Notes: generated from the letters alone by a model not told the origin. A stretch of DNA of 64,000 bases from Pseudomonas helvetica (GCF_039908645.1 NZ_CP150917.1:1770501-1834500), one strand, 5' to 3'. Shown: positions 1 through 12,183, counted from the stretch's first letter. Program-made: numbers and translations.

Positions 1-1503
1 CCTGCCGATACCCGCTGTTTCCCGATCAAAGACATCGAACTCAAAGGTGCTGACAGCCTTTCGGCCCGTGAGCGCGAGCGTTTGCTCAAGCCTTACATCG
101 ACCAGTGCCTGGGCGTCACTCAGCTCAACGAGTTGCTGAAAGTCATCACCGATGACTACCTCGAGAAAGGTCTGGTCACCAGTCGCGCTTACTTGCCGCA
201 GCAGGACTTGTCTGCCGGTCATTTGAAGGTGCTGGTGGTCGAGGGCAAGCTCGAAGGCTTGAAGGGCGCAGATGGCAGCAAGCTGTCAGACCGTGAGTTG
301 GCCATGGCTTTTCCTGGCAAGACCGGTGACCTGGTCAACCTGCGCGAGATTGAGCAACTAGTCGATCAGTTGAACCGTTTGCCCTCCAATCAGGCTCAGA
401 TGGAATTGGCACCGGGCAAGGAGGTGGGCGGCAGCGAAGTGCTGGTCAAGAACACCCCGCAAAAGCCCTGGCGCGCCGGCTTGTCGCGCACTAACGAAGG
501 CCAGCGCAGCACTGGCGAACAGCGGTGGGGCACGACCTTTGACTGGGACAGCCCGCTAGGGCTGGCGGACCAGCTGATGTTGCGCGGTGGTCATGATGCG
601 GTGAGCGATCATAACCACACATCGAGCAGCGCCATGCTCGATTACAACCTGCCGTGGGGCTGGTGGAGCTTCAACTACAGCTACAGCCAGAGCGATTACC
701 GCTCGCAGATTGCCGCCAATGGCTACAACTTCAAACAGACTGGCGACAGCAAGACTCACCAGTTCAAGGCCGAGCGAGTGATCTATCGCGATGCCGTCAG
801 CAAGACGTCCTTGAGTGCCGGCGTGTCTCACTCGCGTAACAACAACTTCATCGAAGACAGCAAGCTGGCCCAGAGCAGCAACCATCTGAGCGAAGCACAG
901 TTCGGGATCAACCACGGACGGCGTGTCGGCTCGGCCTTCGTCAACCTCGACCTTGGCATGCAGAAAGGTATCGGCGCCTTCGATGCCCAGAGCAACGGTC
1001 ATCCGGGCCCGGGCGAGCCGGATGCGCGGTACCGCAAATACACAGGCACCCTGAGCTACTTGCAGCCGTTCAAACTCTGGGGCGAGTCATTGAGCTTCAG
1101 CAGCCTGATGACTGGCCAGCGTAGCGAGGACGTGCTGTTCAGCCCGCAACGCACCAGCCTGGGCGGGTTGTCGTCGATCCGTGGTTACAAGGACCAGTCG
1201 TTGTCCGGTGACAGTGGTGGCTACTGGCGCAACGACCTGCGTTGGAGTCGTCCGGTGAATTGGGCGTGGCTGCGCCCGGTGTTCGCCGAGTATGGCACTA
1301 GCCTGGGTTACGACCAGGGCGTGATCAGTCATGACCGCTACAACGGCGAGCAACATGGGCGGATGTCCAGCAACTCGATCGAGCTGTTTGCCAAAGGGCA
1401 GCATGTGTCTGCCAGCGTGACCTTCGCCCATTCTCTGGAACGCCCGGATGCGTTGACCGAGCGCGAAGCCCCGATCTATTTCCGCGTGGATTTCTTCCTC
1501 TAA
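1..1503 (+). CDS. TpsB/ShlB-FhaC family two-partner secretion outer-membrane transporter (5' end outside window)
   Basis: The frame is open from base 1, so the true start and signal peptide lie upstream; about 500 residues are visible. The first ~85 residues form a POTRA_2 domain (DTRCFPIKDIELKGA followed by a helix-strand pattern), and the rest looks like the 16-stranded ShlB/FhaC beta-barrel, ending in an aromatic-rich strand with terminal Phe-Leu (VDFFL). The GGLSSIRGYKDQ stretch matches the conserved RGY of the L6 loop that projects into the barrel. In this family POTRA domains recruit the TPS domain of the partner and the barrel exports it. The partner gene starts 25 bp downstream, so the two form a cdiB-cdiA/fhaC-fhaB type operon. 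Family assignment is firm; whether it is strictly CdiB is inferred from the nuclease toxin on the partner. Confidence 0.92.
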   Translation, partial: PADTRCFPIKDIELKGADSLSARERERLLKPYIDQCLGVTQLNELLKVITDDYLEKGLVTSRAYLPQQDLSAGHLKVLVVEGKLEGLKGADGSKLSDRELAMAFPGKTGDLVNLREIEQLVDQLNRLPSNQAQMELAPGKEVGGSEVLVKNTPQKPWRAGLSRTNEGQRSTGEQRWGTTFDWDSPLGLADQLMLRGGHDAVSDHNHTSSSAMLDYNLPWGWWSFNYSYSQSDYRSQIAANGYNFKQTGDSKTHQFKAERVIYRDAVSKTSLSAGVSHSRNNNFIEDSKLAQSSNHLSEAQFGINHGRRVGSAFVNLDLGMQKGIGAFDAQSNGHPGPGEPDARYRKYTGTLSYLQPFKLWGESLSFSSLMTGQRSEDVLFSPQRTSLGGLSSIRGYKDQSLSGDSGGYWRNDLRWSRPVNWAWLRPVFAEYGTSLGYDQGVISHDRYNGEQHGRMSSNSIELFAKGQHVSASVTFAHSLERPDALTEREAPIYFRVDFFL

Positions 1504-1528
1504 CTTTCCGCTTTGTCGAGACCTGAAT

Positions 1529-4500
1529 ATGGACGTTCGCCAACTGGCCTTTCTGGCCGGCCAGCCTTCTGCTGCCGTGATTCCCCGTGAACGTTTCATG
1601 GGCATGCCTAAGCGCGGCCTGGCGTTCCTGCTGGCCAACGTCATGTTCTGGCAACCGATGTGGGCGCAGGCGGACGGCATAGTGGTCAGCGCGCCGGGTA
1701 CGACGCTGGACCGTGCGGGTAATGGCGTGCCGATCGTCAACATCGCCGCGCCCAACGGCAGCGGTCTGTCGCACAACCAGTTCCGCGACTACAACGTCGA
1801 TACCAACGGGGTCATTCTCAACAACGCCACGGCCCGAACGCAGGCCACGCAACTGGGGGGATTATCCTAGGCAACCCGAATCTACAGGGCGTTTCCGCAC
1901 AAACCATCCTCAACGAAGTCAACGGCGGCAGCCCCAGCCGGTTGAGCGGTTACACCGAAGTGGCGGGGCAGTCGGCGCGGGTGATCGTCGCCAACCCCTA
2001 TGGCATCAGCTGCAATGGCTGCGGGTTTATCAACACCCCACGGGTGACCTTGACCACCGGTAAGCCGGTGCTCGACAACGGTCGACTGGACCGCTTTCAG
2101 GTCGATCAGGGCAGCGTCTCCATCGACGGCACCGGGATCAACGCCACCAACGTCGACCGTTTCGAAATCATCACCCGCAGCGCGAAGATCAATGCGCAGA
2201 TCCAGGCGAATAACCTGACCATCGTTGCCGGTCGCAACGACGTCAACGCCGACACTCTCAATGCCACGGCGCGGGCCAACGACGGCAGCTCGCAACCGGC
2301 ACTGGCTATCGACTCTTCGGCGCTCGGCGGCATGTACGCCGGGGCTATCAAACTGGTCGGCACCGAAGCCGGTGTCGGGGTCAAACTCGACGGCAAACTG
2401 ATCGCCAGCGGTGGCGACATCCAGCTCGATGCCAACGGCCACCTGAGCCTGGCCGACACCTCGGCGGCCAATGGCGCGGTGAACATCAAAGCCAGCAGCC
2501 TCGACGCCCGTGCTCCGGTCTACGCCGGCACCGCCCTCAACGTGCAAACCCAGGGTGATCTGAGCAACCAGCAATCCCTCGCCGCCCGCGACCGCATCAA
2601 TTTGAGTGCTGGCGGCCAACTGACCAACAACGGCGTTATCGAAGCCGGGGTCAACGCCGACAGCAGCCGCAACGCCAGCGGTGATGTCAGCCTTGGCGCA
2701 CAGAACCTCGCCAACAGCGGCCACAGCGTGGTCGCCAGTCGCAACCTGACGGTCAACGCCGCGCAAACCCTGAACAATCAGGGCGGTACCTTGAGTGGGC
2801 AGCAAAACACCACGGTCAGTGCCGCGACGCTGGACAACCAGAACAAGGGCCGGGTGCTCAGCGCTGATCGTCTGAACCTGGCCGCCTCTCTAGCTCTCAA
2901 TGGTCAGGGCGGTTTGATCAACAGCAGCGGTGCCCTCACGGCCAAGGTCGGCCATCTGGTCAACCATGAAGGCCTGCTCAGTGCCAACGGTACGCTCAAC
3001 CTGACGGCGGACATCGCAGACAACGACGCCGGAACCCTCTCCAGCAAAGGCGACCTCACCGCCGACATCCACACCCTGAACCAGCAAGGTGGAGTGCTGG
3101 TCAGCCAAGGCAACCTGAGCCTGACCGGCCACAGCTTCGACAACCGCAACGCCGGTCTGGTCGGTGGGGTAAAGGGTACGACCCTCACGTTCGACAGCAT
3201 CGATAACCGCGGTGGCGAACTTTCTAGCACCCAGGGCGTGACGCTCACCAGTCAGCATCTGAACAACAGTGACAGCGGCAAAGTCCTGGCCGGTACCGAC
3301 CTGAAACTGACGGTGGCTGATCTGCTTAACCAGACCGGCGGCCAACTGGTCGGCAAGGTCGGCACCACTACCATCAGCGGCACCCGCCTGGACAACAGCG
3401 GCGGCATTCTGAGGGCTCAGTCTGCCTTGGTCATCACCCTCGACAACGCCCTGACCAACCAGCTCAAGGGCCTGATCAGCAGCGAAGGGACTCTGAGCGT
3501 TCACGCCGGTAGTCTGGATAACTCGGGTGGCAGCCTGTCGAGCGCCGGCCAACTGAGTCTCACCAGCAGCGGTGCGCTCATCAACCAGGGGGGGCGCCTG
3601 GTCACCGACAGTGGCCTCGACCTGCGCAGCGCCAGCCTCGATAACCGCCAAAAGGGCACGATCAGTGGCCAGTCGGCGGTGCTGATCAACACCGGTCATT
3701 TCGACAACAGCCACGGCGGGTTCCTGAGCAGCGGCGATAGCCTGAACCTGACCACCGCGCAACTGACCAACCAGGATGGCGGCCGCATTGGCGCGGCCAA
3801 GGCCCTGACCGCCAGCGTTACCGGCCTGGATCAGCAGGGCGGCGAACTGAAAGGCGAAACCGCGCTGACCCTGGACCTCAATCACGGCCAACTGAACAAC
3901 CAGGGCGGCATGATCAACGCCCCGATTCTGGTGCTGAGCAACCTCAAGGGTGTGAACAACCAGGGCGGCGAAATCTCCAGCGCCCAGGCCCTGACCATCG
4001 CCGCCGAAAGCCTGGATAACGGCAACGGCAAATTGCTGAGCAACCAGGCCCTGACCCTGCGCATCGAGCAGGCCTTGAGCAGCATCAAAGGGATGATCGC
4101 CGCGGCCGCGGTCGACGTTCATACCGGTAGCCTGGATAACTCGGGCGGCACCCTGACCAGCCGTGCCAAATTGGGCCTGACCATCGACGGCCAGCTCACC
4201 AATCAGAACCAGGGGCTGATCAACGCCACCACCGCGTTGACCATCAACAGCGCCGGGCTGAACAACCAGAGCGGCAGTCTGCAGGGCAGTGCGATTGCCA
4301 TCGACTTCGGCAGTGCGACCGGTGACCTGAACAACGCTGCCGGCCATATCGTCACCGCCGGCAACCTGAGCATCGATCACCTGCGCGACCTGAATAACCA
4401 GGGCGGCGAACTCAGCAGCGTCCAGAGCATCAACCTGACGGCTCGCACCCTGGACAACAGCAATGCCGGCAAGCTGATCAGCAACACTCTGCTGAACCTG

Positions 4501-7500
4501 ACCGCCGGCAGCCTGATCAACCAGAACGGCGGCCTGTTCTCCGGCTGGCAGGGGCTGAGCCTCAATGGCAGCAGCCTCGACAACCGCAACAACGGCACCG
4601 TTTCCAGCCGTAGCGGCAACGTCGATGTGACCATCGGCGGTGCACTGCTCAATAGCGGCGCCGGTGCGCTGGTCAGCCAGAATGTCCTGACCGTCAACGC
4701 GGGGAGCCTCGACAACAGCAACCAAGGCGCCCTCTCCAGCGTGGGTGGGCAATCCATTACCGTCAGCGGTCTGCTGAACAACGCTCAGGGGGGGGTGATC
4801 GGCAGTGGCGCGGCCCTGACCTTGAACGCCATGACCCTCGGCAACACCGGCGGCACCGTCAACGCTCAACAAACGTTGAGTTTTACCGGCAGCCAGATCA
4901 ACAACCAGGGCGGCGAACTGTCCAGCCAGGGCCAGATGATCCTGCTCACCGGCGGCCTGGATAACAGCAACCACGGCACCGTCGGGGCCACCGACAGCCT
5001 TAAGCTCACGGCGACGGGGGCGGTACAAAACACGGCCGGCGGCCTGATCGCCAGCCGAAATGCGGATCTGCAACTCACCGCGGCCAGCCTCGGTAACGCC
5101 AGGGGCTCGCTGCAAGGCAAGGGTGCGGTCAACCTCGACGTCGCCGGCGATATCGACAACCAGAGCGGCAAGATCATCGCCCAGGACGGCGACCTGACCC
5201 TCAAGGCGGCCAACACCGACAGCCGTGGCGGCGTGCTATCCAGCGTCAAGGGCGCCCTTGAGGCGCGGGTCGGTATCCTGAAAAACGGCTACGACCTGAC
5301 CAACAACCGTCAGGGCGGCACACTTCAGGCCCAGCGCCTCAACCTGCAAGCCTGGGGCGGGATCGACAACTATGGTGGTCGCATTGCGGCGCAAAACGGC
5401 GACGCCGTCATCGCTACGGGCGCGGGCAACTTTGACAACCGCAATGGCGGCCTCTATGCCAAAGGCCAGGTCAATGTCACCGGCAACAACTTCGACAACA
5501 GCGGCGACAACGACGGCCAGATCGCCGGCAACCAGATCACCCTGAACCTCAATGGCGCACTGAACAATCGCCTGGGCATCATCGAGAGCGACAGCACCCT
5601 GGCGATCAAAGCCGCCAGCCTCGACAACCAGACCGGCCAGCTGCGTGCCCTGGGCACCAGCGGCAAAACCAACTTCCAGATCGGTGGCCTGTTCGACAAC
5701 CGCAACGGTACTCTGGAAAGCGCCAACACCGACCTGACCCTCGGCGCCGGTAGCTTTCTCAATACCGGCGGCAGCCTGCTGCACGTCGGCACCGGCACCT
5801 TCGACATCTCCACCGCGAACGTCATGGGGGCCGGTGGCACCCTGGTCACCCGAGGTGGCCTGACCCTCAATGCCGACACCTGGACCAACAGCAGCGTCAT
5901 CCAGGCCGGGCGCCTGAACGTCAACGTCAACAGCCTCACCCAAACCGCCAGCGGCCAACTGTTGGCCACCGACAGTTTCATCGGTAGCGGTGTCAACTGG
6001 TTCAACGAAGGGTTGATTGCCAGTGACGGCAGCCTGAACTTGGGCCTGGGCGGTGCTTACTGGGGCGCTGGTCGTCTCAGCAGCCAAGGGGCCCTTGGCC
6101 TGAGCGCCGCGCAAGTGAACCTCAATAGCGTGACTTCCAGCATCGCTGGCGGTAGCGACACCAGGCTCAATGTCAGCGGCCAACTGGATAATGCCGGTCG
6201 GCTGACTTCCGGCGCCGGGATGACGGTCATGGCGGGTGGGGTGAGGAACTTCGGGACATTGGGAACCGGAGGGGACCTGACGCTCACGACCGGCGCATTG
6301 TCCAACAACGGCGGTTTGATTTTCAGCGGCGGCAATATGTCGTTGCGCGTTGCGGACCTCAACAACACCAATGCCAACGTCTACAGCCTGGGCAACCTGA
6401 GCATCGACCGTGATGGGCAGGGAGGCCTGGCCAACAGCATCGTCAACAGCTCCGCCACGCTCCAGAGCGATGGCAGCATGAGCCTGGCGGCGAGCACGAT
6501 TCAGAATGTTCGGACTGTGTTGAATGTTGACAATAAGGGCATCTACACCGCCTCCATTACTAACACCGACTGCACGATCATGCCCAAAGCCGACTGCGAC
6601 GGGGGCAAGGAGCACTACGCCTGGAAAATCCTCCAGCGGGAAAAGCTCGAGGCCAGCGGCAGCAGCGCATCCAGCATTGCAGCCGGCAACAACTTATCCA
6701 TCAGTGGCGGGCAATTGCTCAACCAGAGCAGTAGTATCTCCTCTGGCGGTAATTTGAGCGCCACGCTGAGCAGTCTGACCAACAGCGGACTTGAGACGGG
6801 AGAGACCGAAACTTCTCGGATTTACCGCTCCGAGCGCACCAGAGATCCGGACGGTTGGTTCAATGCTGCCAGGGCTTTTACCAACCAGTATTGGTATCAA
6901 AGCAGCGGTTACACGGGCGACATCAGCGGTCTGAATGCTGCGATGGCTAGTTTCATTGGCAGTACCGAAACCGAGTTGCCTGCACTGCGTCAAGTCACCA
7001 AGCTGGCTTCCGGTGATCAAAGTTTCGCGGCGATTATCCAGGCCGCCGGCGCCATCAACATCAATGCGCAAAACACAATAGACAACAGCGTCATACGGCC
7101 AGGCTATACCTATATTGGCAGCGGTGCTCGAACCGACACCGGCGCTGCCGCCAGCCCGTACTCGACCCGTATCACCCTGAACCAACAGCTGCCACCGAAC
7201 CTCGCTCAGCAACAGGTCAACCCCTTGGCGCTCCCGGGCTTTAGCCTGCCGAGTGGCCAGAACGGTCTATTCCGTCTGAGCAGCCAAGGCAGCAGCACCG
7301 TGGCCAACACCGCGCCGCAGAGCTGGACCATGGGCGGCGCGAACCTGGGCACCGCCCAGCGCCAGCTGGCGCCGGGAGACCTTTCGCCGAGCAGCCTCAC
7401 CGTGGCAGCGGCGGACCGTTCCCTGGTCACCCAGCCTATCAGCGTCGCGCGGGTGCAGGGCCTGCCCGACACCTCGGGCAAATCCAACCCAAACAAATAC

Positions 7501-10500
7501 CTGATCGAAACCAACCCGGTGCTCACCGACCTCAAGCAATTCATGAGCTCGGATTACCTGTTGGCGAACCTCGGTTTCGACCCGGACAAAAGCGCCAAGC
7601 GTCTGGGCGATGGCCTCTACGAGCAAAAGCTGATTCAACAAGCCGTAGTCGCCCGTACCGGCCAGCGCTTCATTGACGGCCAGACCTCGGACGCAGCACT
7701 GTTCAAGTACCTGATGAACAACGCCGTCACCAGCAAGCAGCAACTCAACCTGTCACTGGGCGTGAGCCTGACCTCCGAGCAGGTCGCGGCCCTGACCCAC
7801 GACATCGTCTGGATGGAAAATGCCACGGTCAATGGCGAGCAAGTGTTGGTGCCGGTGCTGTACCTGGCCAACGCCAACAACCGGTTGGCCGCCAACGGCG
7901 CGCTGATCCAGGGCAGCGACGTGACGCTGATCGCCGGCAAGGACCTGAACAACGCCGGCACCCTGCGCGCCAGCAGCAACCTCTCGGCTGCCGCCGGCAA
8001 CGACCTGGTCAACAGCGGCCTGGTGGAAGCCGGTAATCGTCTGGACCTGTTGGCGGGCAACAACCTCGTCAACAAGGCCGGCGGCATCATCGCCGGGCGT
8101 GACGTCAGCCTGACCGCAATCAAGGGCGATGTGATCAACGAACGCACGGTCACCACCCATGAAAGCGCCAGCGACTCCCGCAGCGAGCAACGGAGTTTCG
8201 TCGACAGCGCGGCCCGCATCGAAGCGGCCAACAACCTGACCATCAACGCCGGGCGCGATTTCAACAACACCGGCGGCGTACTGAAAAGCGGCGCCGACAC
8301 CACGATCAGCGCCGGTCGCGATGTCAACATCGCCTCCGCCGAGCAGATCGACAGCAACGAGGCCGGCCCCAACCACCGCAATCAAACCATCACCCAGTAC
8401 GGCTCCAGCGTTGACGTTGGCCGTGATCTGAAAGTCGACGCCGGGCGTGACCTCACGGCTATCGCCAGCCAGATCGACGCCAAGCGCGACATCGCCATGG
8501 CTGCCACCGAAAACCTGACCCTGGCCTCGGCCGCGAACGAGCAGCACTCGTACAGCAAAACCAAGGAAGTGAAGAGCCAGGAAGACCATGTTCACCAGGT
8601 GTCCACCAGCCTCACCGCCGGCGGCAATGTTGCGCTGAACGCGGGCAAGGACATGACGCTGATTTCCAGCCGCATCAGCGCTGGCGACGAAGCGTACCTG
8701 GTGGCGGGCGACAAGCTTGAACTGCTGGCCGCACAAGACAGCGACTACTCGCTGTACGACATGAAGAAAAAAGGCAGTTGGGGCAGCAAGGAAACCCAGC
8801 GCGATGAAGTGACCAAGGTCACTAATGTGGGCAGTGAAATCAAGACCGGCGGGGACCTGACACTGGCCAGCGGTGGGGATCAAAAGTATCAGGTGGCCAA
8901 GCTTGAAAGCGGTAAGGACATCACGCTGCAAAGCGGTGGGGCCATCACCTTTGAAGGGGTGAAGGATCTGCATGATGAAAGCCATACCAAGAGCGATAAC
9001 AATGCTTTCTGGACCTCATCGAAAGGCAAGGGCAATACAGACGAAACGTTGCGTCAGAGCAGCCTGATTGCCGCTGGCAATCTCACGATCAAAGCTGTTG
9101 ATGGTCTGAAGATCGACATCAAACACATCGACCAGAAGAGCGTCAGCCAGACCATCGATGCGATGGTCCAGGCGGACCCTCAGCTTGCATGGTTGAAGCA
9201 AGCTGAAGCGCGTGGTGATGTGGACTGGAGGCAGGTCAAGGAGATTCATGAGTCGTTCAAGTACAGCAACTCAGGATTGGGGCCCGCTTCGCAGTTGATC
9301 ATTGCGATTGCATTGGCGGCAGTCATGGGGCCGATGATGGCCGGCATGAATTCAATGTTGCAGGCTGCGTCTCTCAGTGTCGCAACCAAGGCAACTGTCA
9401 GCACTATTAACAACCGAGGTAATCTTGGGAAGGTCGTCAAAGACGTTACTTCTAAAGACAGTATCAAAGGCTATGTCGTAAGCGCCGCAACGGCGGGTGT
9501 CGCTAAGGGGCTCAATTACAGTCCGGGCAGTGTTGGTTTTGATGTCAAGAGCCTGCAAACCGTTGCAATGAAAGTAGCGGCTGATGCGGTGATCAAAACG
9601 GCAGTTTATGGCGGCAGCTTCAAGGACAATCTTGCCAGCTCGGCTGCTGGTACGGCTGCAAGTATCGGTGGTGCTGTGGGAGCCGGGAAAATTGGAGACC
9701 TGGGCCTGGCAGAGGGGGACTTAACGAAAATTGCCTTGCATGCCGGTCTCGGTGGTTTGCTAGCTGAAGCGATGGGTGGTGATTTCCGTACCGGAGCAAT
9801 CGCTGGTGGCGCCAACGAAGTGTTGGTCGGATTGCTGGGGGACAAACTCTTACCCTCAAATCTTGTTCCGGGCTCCCCGGAGTACAACCGGGCTCAAGCC
9901 AACCTAATGGCTCTCTCGCAAGTAGTGGGTGTGCTTGGAGCGGCGGCTTCGGGTGGGGATAGTGACATCGCTGCTGCAGTGGCGGCGAATGCAACCCAGT
10001 ACAACTTCTTGGGCTATCACTCCCAAGCAGAGCGAGACAGAGCCCTCAAGGAGTATGAGGAAACCAAGAGCTTGGACGCCGCGAAAAAGATGATGGTGCT
10101 CCAAGGCGCGGACCAACGTAGTGATGGGCTGTTGGAGCGTTTTCATGCCGATCCTGCGTCCCTATCTTCCTCAGAAAAAACCGAGTTGGCCGCCTACCTT
10201 CAGGTGTATGGCTATGAGCAAAGCCTCAAGTACGGGGAAGAGGCTGCTCGGACCAGCATCGACAACTTGCTTAAGAACGGGCCCGTTCCTTATCGGGATT
10301 ACCCGTTTGCGGGCGGTACTACGCAGGAGCGAATTGCTTACGCCGATGGCTTGAGAGCTCAGGATGGTGTGTCGGTTGCCAATATCTTTTGGTCCAGAGA
10401 CCAGAGCGCTAGCGAAATGTTATATCGCGATGCCCAAGGTTACCTGCGCATCAATCGCGAAATGCAGGCGATGAGTGACGTGGGGTCACCAGCTCTCTAT

Positions 10501-11211
10501 TTTCTGACCGGTAACCTCGGCACTACGATTCGGGTCGCCGCTGCGGCGAATGGTGGGCTTCAGGCTGGCCACGGTGCGGGCCAAGTCTATGACGGTGATA
10601 CATGGAATGGCATCGGCAATCTTGTGATAGGACTCATGAATGTTGCGAGCCTTGGGATTCCAAAGATCGGCTCCTTGGGAAGGGGCAGTGCTAGCATCGG
10701 TGCAAAAGAAGTAAGTGTTGCAAAAGGACCTGCGACCGATTTACTGTCTGGTGAAACAAAAGTAGTAGGTGATGGGGCACCAGCGGCTAATGATGCGAGC
10801 TTTACAGGTGCAAAAGCAACAGGAGCGGCGTTAGAGAGCGAGGCGACGGGCTTCTTTGGTCAGCAAAGAAAGTATTGGTCTCAAGAGCCAATACAATTTA
10901 ATGGTAATAAAGTTTATCAGAGGAATGACTTGGTTGATCCGAGTAGGGTGGATAGCCAAACTGGTCTGACAAATTTGGATCTCATGAAAAATGGATTGGC
11001 TCCATATGGGCCTGATGGCAAGAAGGTCAATCTGCATCATATGTTGCAAACCCAGGACGGTCCAATTGCTGAGGTTACGCAAAGCTTTCACCAACAAAAT
11101 AGTGGTGCTATTCATATAAATTCGGGTTCTGATATTCCTTCTGGAATCAACAGATCACAGTTTGAAAAGTGGAAAAAAGACTATTGGAGAAGCCGAGCAA
11201 ATAATTTTTGA
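1529..11211 (+). CDS. TpsA/CdiA-type filamentous haemagglutinin with C-terminal LHH nuclease toxin, split by a -1 frameshift
   Basis: The gene lies in two frames: 1529-1870 (extended signal peptide ending near WAQA, then the start of the TPS domain) and 1942-11211. Adding one G at 1855-1860 fuses them into one 3227-residue frame and restores the conserved LGGIILGNPNLQG stretch of the TPS domain, followed by ILNEV, VIVANPYGISCNGCGF and TPRVTLTTG. The middle is a beta-helix of LDNSGG/LNNQGG haemagglutinin repeats to about 8.4 kb. A DUF637-like region (about 9.24-9.7 kb) and a pretoxin region follow; ATQYNFL at 9991 occupies the place of the VENN/LYN motif. The last ~120 residues carry NLHHM (LHH at 11032-11040), the HNH/EndoVII-superfamily LHH nuclease signature. 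The 3' ~500 bp is clearly more AT-rich than the body, as usual for exchangeable toxin ends. As read, the frameshift would stop secretion unless it is suppressed or is a sequencing error. Confidence 0.9.
1855..1860 (+). other. G6 tract at which the TpsA reading frame is lost
   Basis: The run CTG GGG GGA TTA TCC TAG terminates the upstream frame. With seven Gs it would read Leu-Gly-Gly-Ile-Ile-Leu-Gly, the residues expected in TPS domains. The zero-frame heptamer G GGG GGA has the X XXY YYZ form of a -1 slippery site, so slippage or phase variation is possible; a homopolymer sequencing error is equally compatible. Confidence 0.85.
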
Positions 11212-11239
11212 ATTATGAATTTTAGTATTGGAGGTTATT

Positions 11240-11659
11240 ATGGATATTGACATAAGAGATGTTGTCGCAGAGCTGAAAAGCGTTCGTATGTCTCTTCCAA
11301 ATGCACAGCGACTTCCTGATGATGCCTTAATTATTGCTTATGAGCGTGAACTCGGTATCTCATTTTCGGATGAGTATAAGTTTTTTGCCAAGGAGGCAAG
11401 TGATAGTATTTTTAATGGTAAGGATGCGCTTCGATTAACCGTGGACAGAAATAGCCCGAGAGAGCTTCTGAACGTTGTTGCGGAGGCTCGAGAGCAAGGT
11501 GTTCCAACGTCGTGGCTCCCCATTTGCGAGGATAATGGGAACTACTATTGTCTTCTTGAGGATGGCTCTGTCAGTTACTGGGCGCATGATGGGCGCTCCA
11601 ATGAAACTTGGCCCAGTCTCGCTAGTTGGATAAAACACGCATGGATAGATGGTGAGTAG
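11240..11659 (+). CDS. SMI1/KNR4 (SUKH) family immunity protein, cognate to the LHH toxin
   Basis: 139 residues from an ATG with GGAGG five bases upstream; an earlier in-frame TTG is less likely. SUKH features are visible: an N-terminal helix pair (ALIIAYERELGISFSDEYKFF), a WLPICEDNGNYYCL core strand pair and VSYWAHDG. The gene starts 28 bp after the toxin stop and shares its low GC. SUKH proteins are a known immunity superfamily for HNH/LHH-type nuclease toxins of polymorphic and CDI systems. It should bind the toxin domain in the cytoplasm of the producer and of siblings. The pairing is inferred from position and family; no interface can be read from sequence. Confidence 0.85.
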   Translation: MDIDIRDVVAELKSVRMSLPNAQRLPDDALIIAYERELGISFSDEYKFFAKEASDSIFNGKDALRLTVDRNSPRELLNVVAEAREQGVPTSWLPICEDNGNYYCLLEDGSVSYWAHDGRSNETWPSLASWIKHAWIDGE

Positions 11660-11679
11660 CCTTTATAGGAACATTACTA

Positions 11680-11706
11680 ACACCGGCCTTGCGCCGGTGT
11701 TTTTTG
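11680..11706 (+). terminator. Rho-independent terminator after the CDI operon
   Basis: Stem ACACCGGC / GCCGGTGT with a five-base loop followed by seven Ts, 20 bp after the immunity gene. Confidence 0.85.
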
Positions 11707-11708
11707 CA

Positions 11709-11812
11709 CCCTATCTGCACCCTTTTTGCCGCCTTCCTGCACCCATCCTGTAGCCTTCTTGTACTCAAGCTGTATCCTTTTTGCAGTTCTTTTGTCTCCT
11801 TTTTGTCTACCA
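11709..11812. repeat. Pyrimidine-rich quasi-repeat tract
   Basis: About 100 bp in which short blocks such as CTGCACCC, CCTTTTTGC and CTGTA recur imperfectly every 10-15 bases on a strongly pyrimidine-biased strand. Frames exist on both strands but look like repeat translations; no gene is called. Confidence 0.4.
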
Positions 11813-11878
11813 ACCTGACGACCTACGGTCTACCTGCTCAATACGCCCTTTTTCAGCATGCGAAAAGGGGATAAACCG

Positions 11879-11905
11879 AAAAGGGGACAGATTTATTTAT
11901 TGATA
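11879..11905 (+). repeat. Palindromic cassette-border repeat, forward arm only
   Basis: Exact AAAAGGGGACAGATTTATTT at 11879-11898, then ATTGATA as in the element at 19631. A partial copy (AAAAGGGG) sits 16 bp upstream at 11863. The reverse arm is missing here; a matching spacer plus reverse arm appears at about 13794-13837, as if the DNA between had been inserted into one element. Confidence 0.75.
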
Positions 11906-11906
11906 G

Positions 11907-12164
11907 CAGAGCTTCGAGTGCCACACCATCAAGGAAGTCAAAGGCACCTACGGCGGACCGAAAAAGGTCAAGGCCTCGGGCAAAGCCGTTGGCGTGAAGA
12001 AGAAAAAAGTCGACGCCAAAGGCGACAAGAAAAAGACCGGCGCCAAGGCCCCGACCAAACGCAAGATCGCCAACCGCCCGAAGACCGACGCCCTGTCGCT
12101 GGTCAGCAAGGACGGCATGGCGCCGCTCAAGCGCCGCAAGCCGCAAGCACCGGCCGCTGAATAA
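11907..12164 (+). pseudogene. 3' tail of a lost gene encoding a lysine-rich basic C-terminus
   Basis: The frame opens directly after stops in the border repeat, has no start codon and encodes about 85 residues beginning near ECHTIKEVKGTYGG, followed by a strongly basic tail (KKKK, KRK and KRRK clusters) ending in PQAPAAE. It has a good terminator 20 bp downstream, typical of a genuine gene end. The 5' part is absent, so this looks like the remnant of a core gene truncated at the repeat. I do not recognise the family; a basic tail of this kind is common in RNA-binding or RNA-modifying enzymes, but that is only a suggestion. Confidence 0.55.
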
Positions 12165-12183
12165 CGCGCCTTGGCGATCCCAT

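Noticed and set aside
2890-5115. 741-codon minus-strand frame opposite the haemagglutinin repeats
   Set aside because: Mirror of the Asn/Gly/Ser-rich beta-helix repeats at high GC; composition is not that of a protein and it ends within the repeats.
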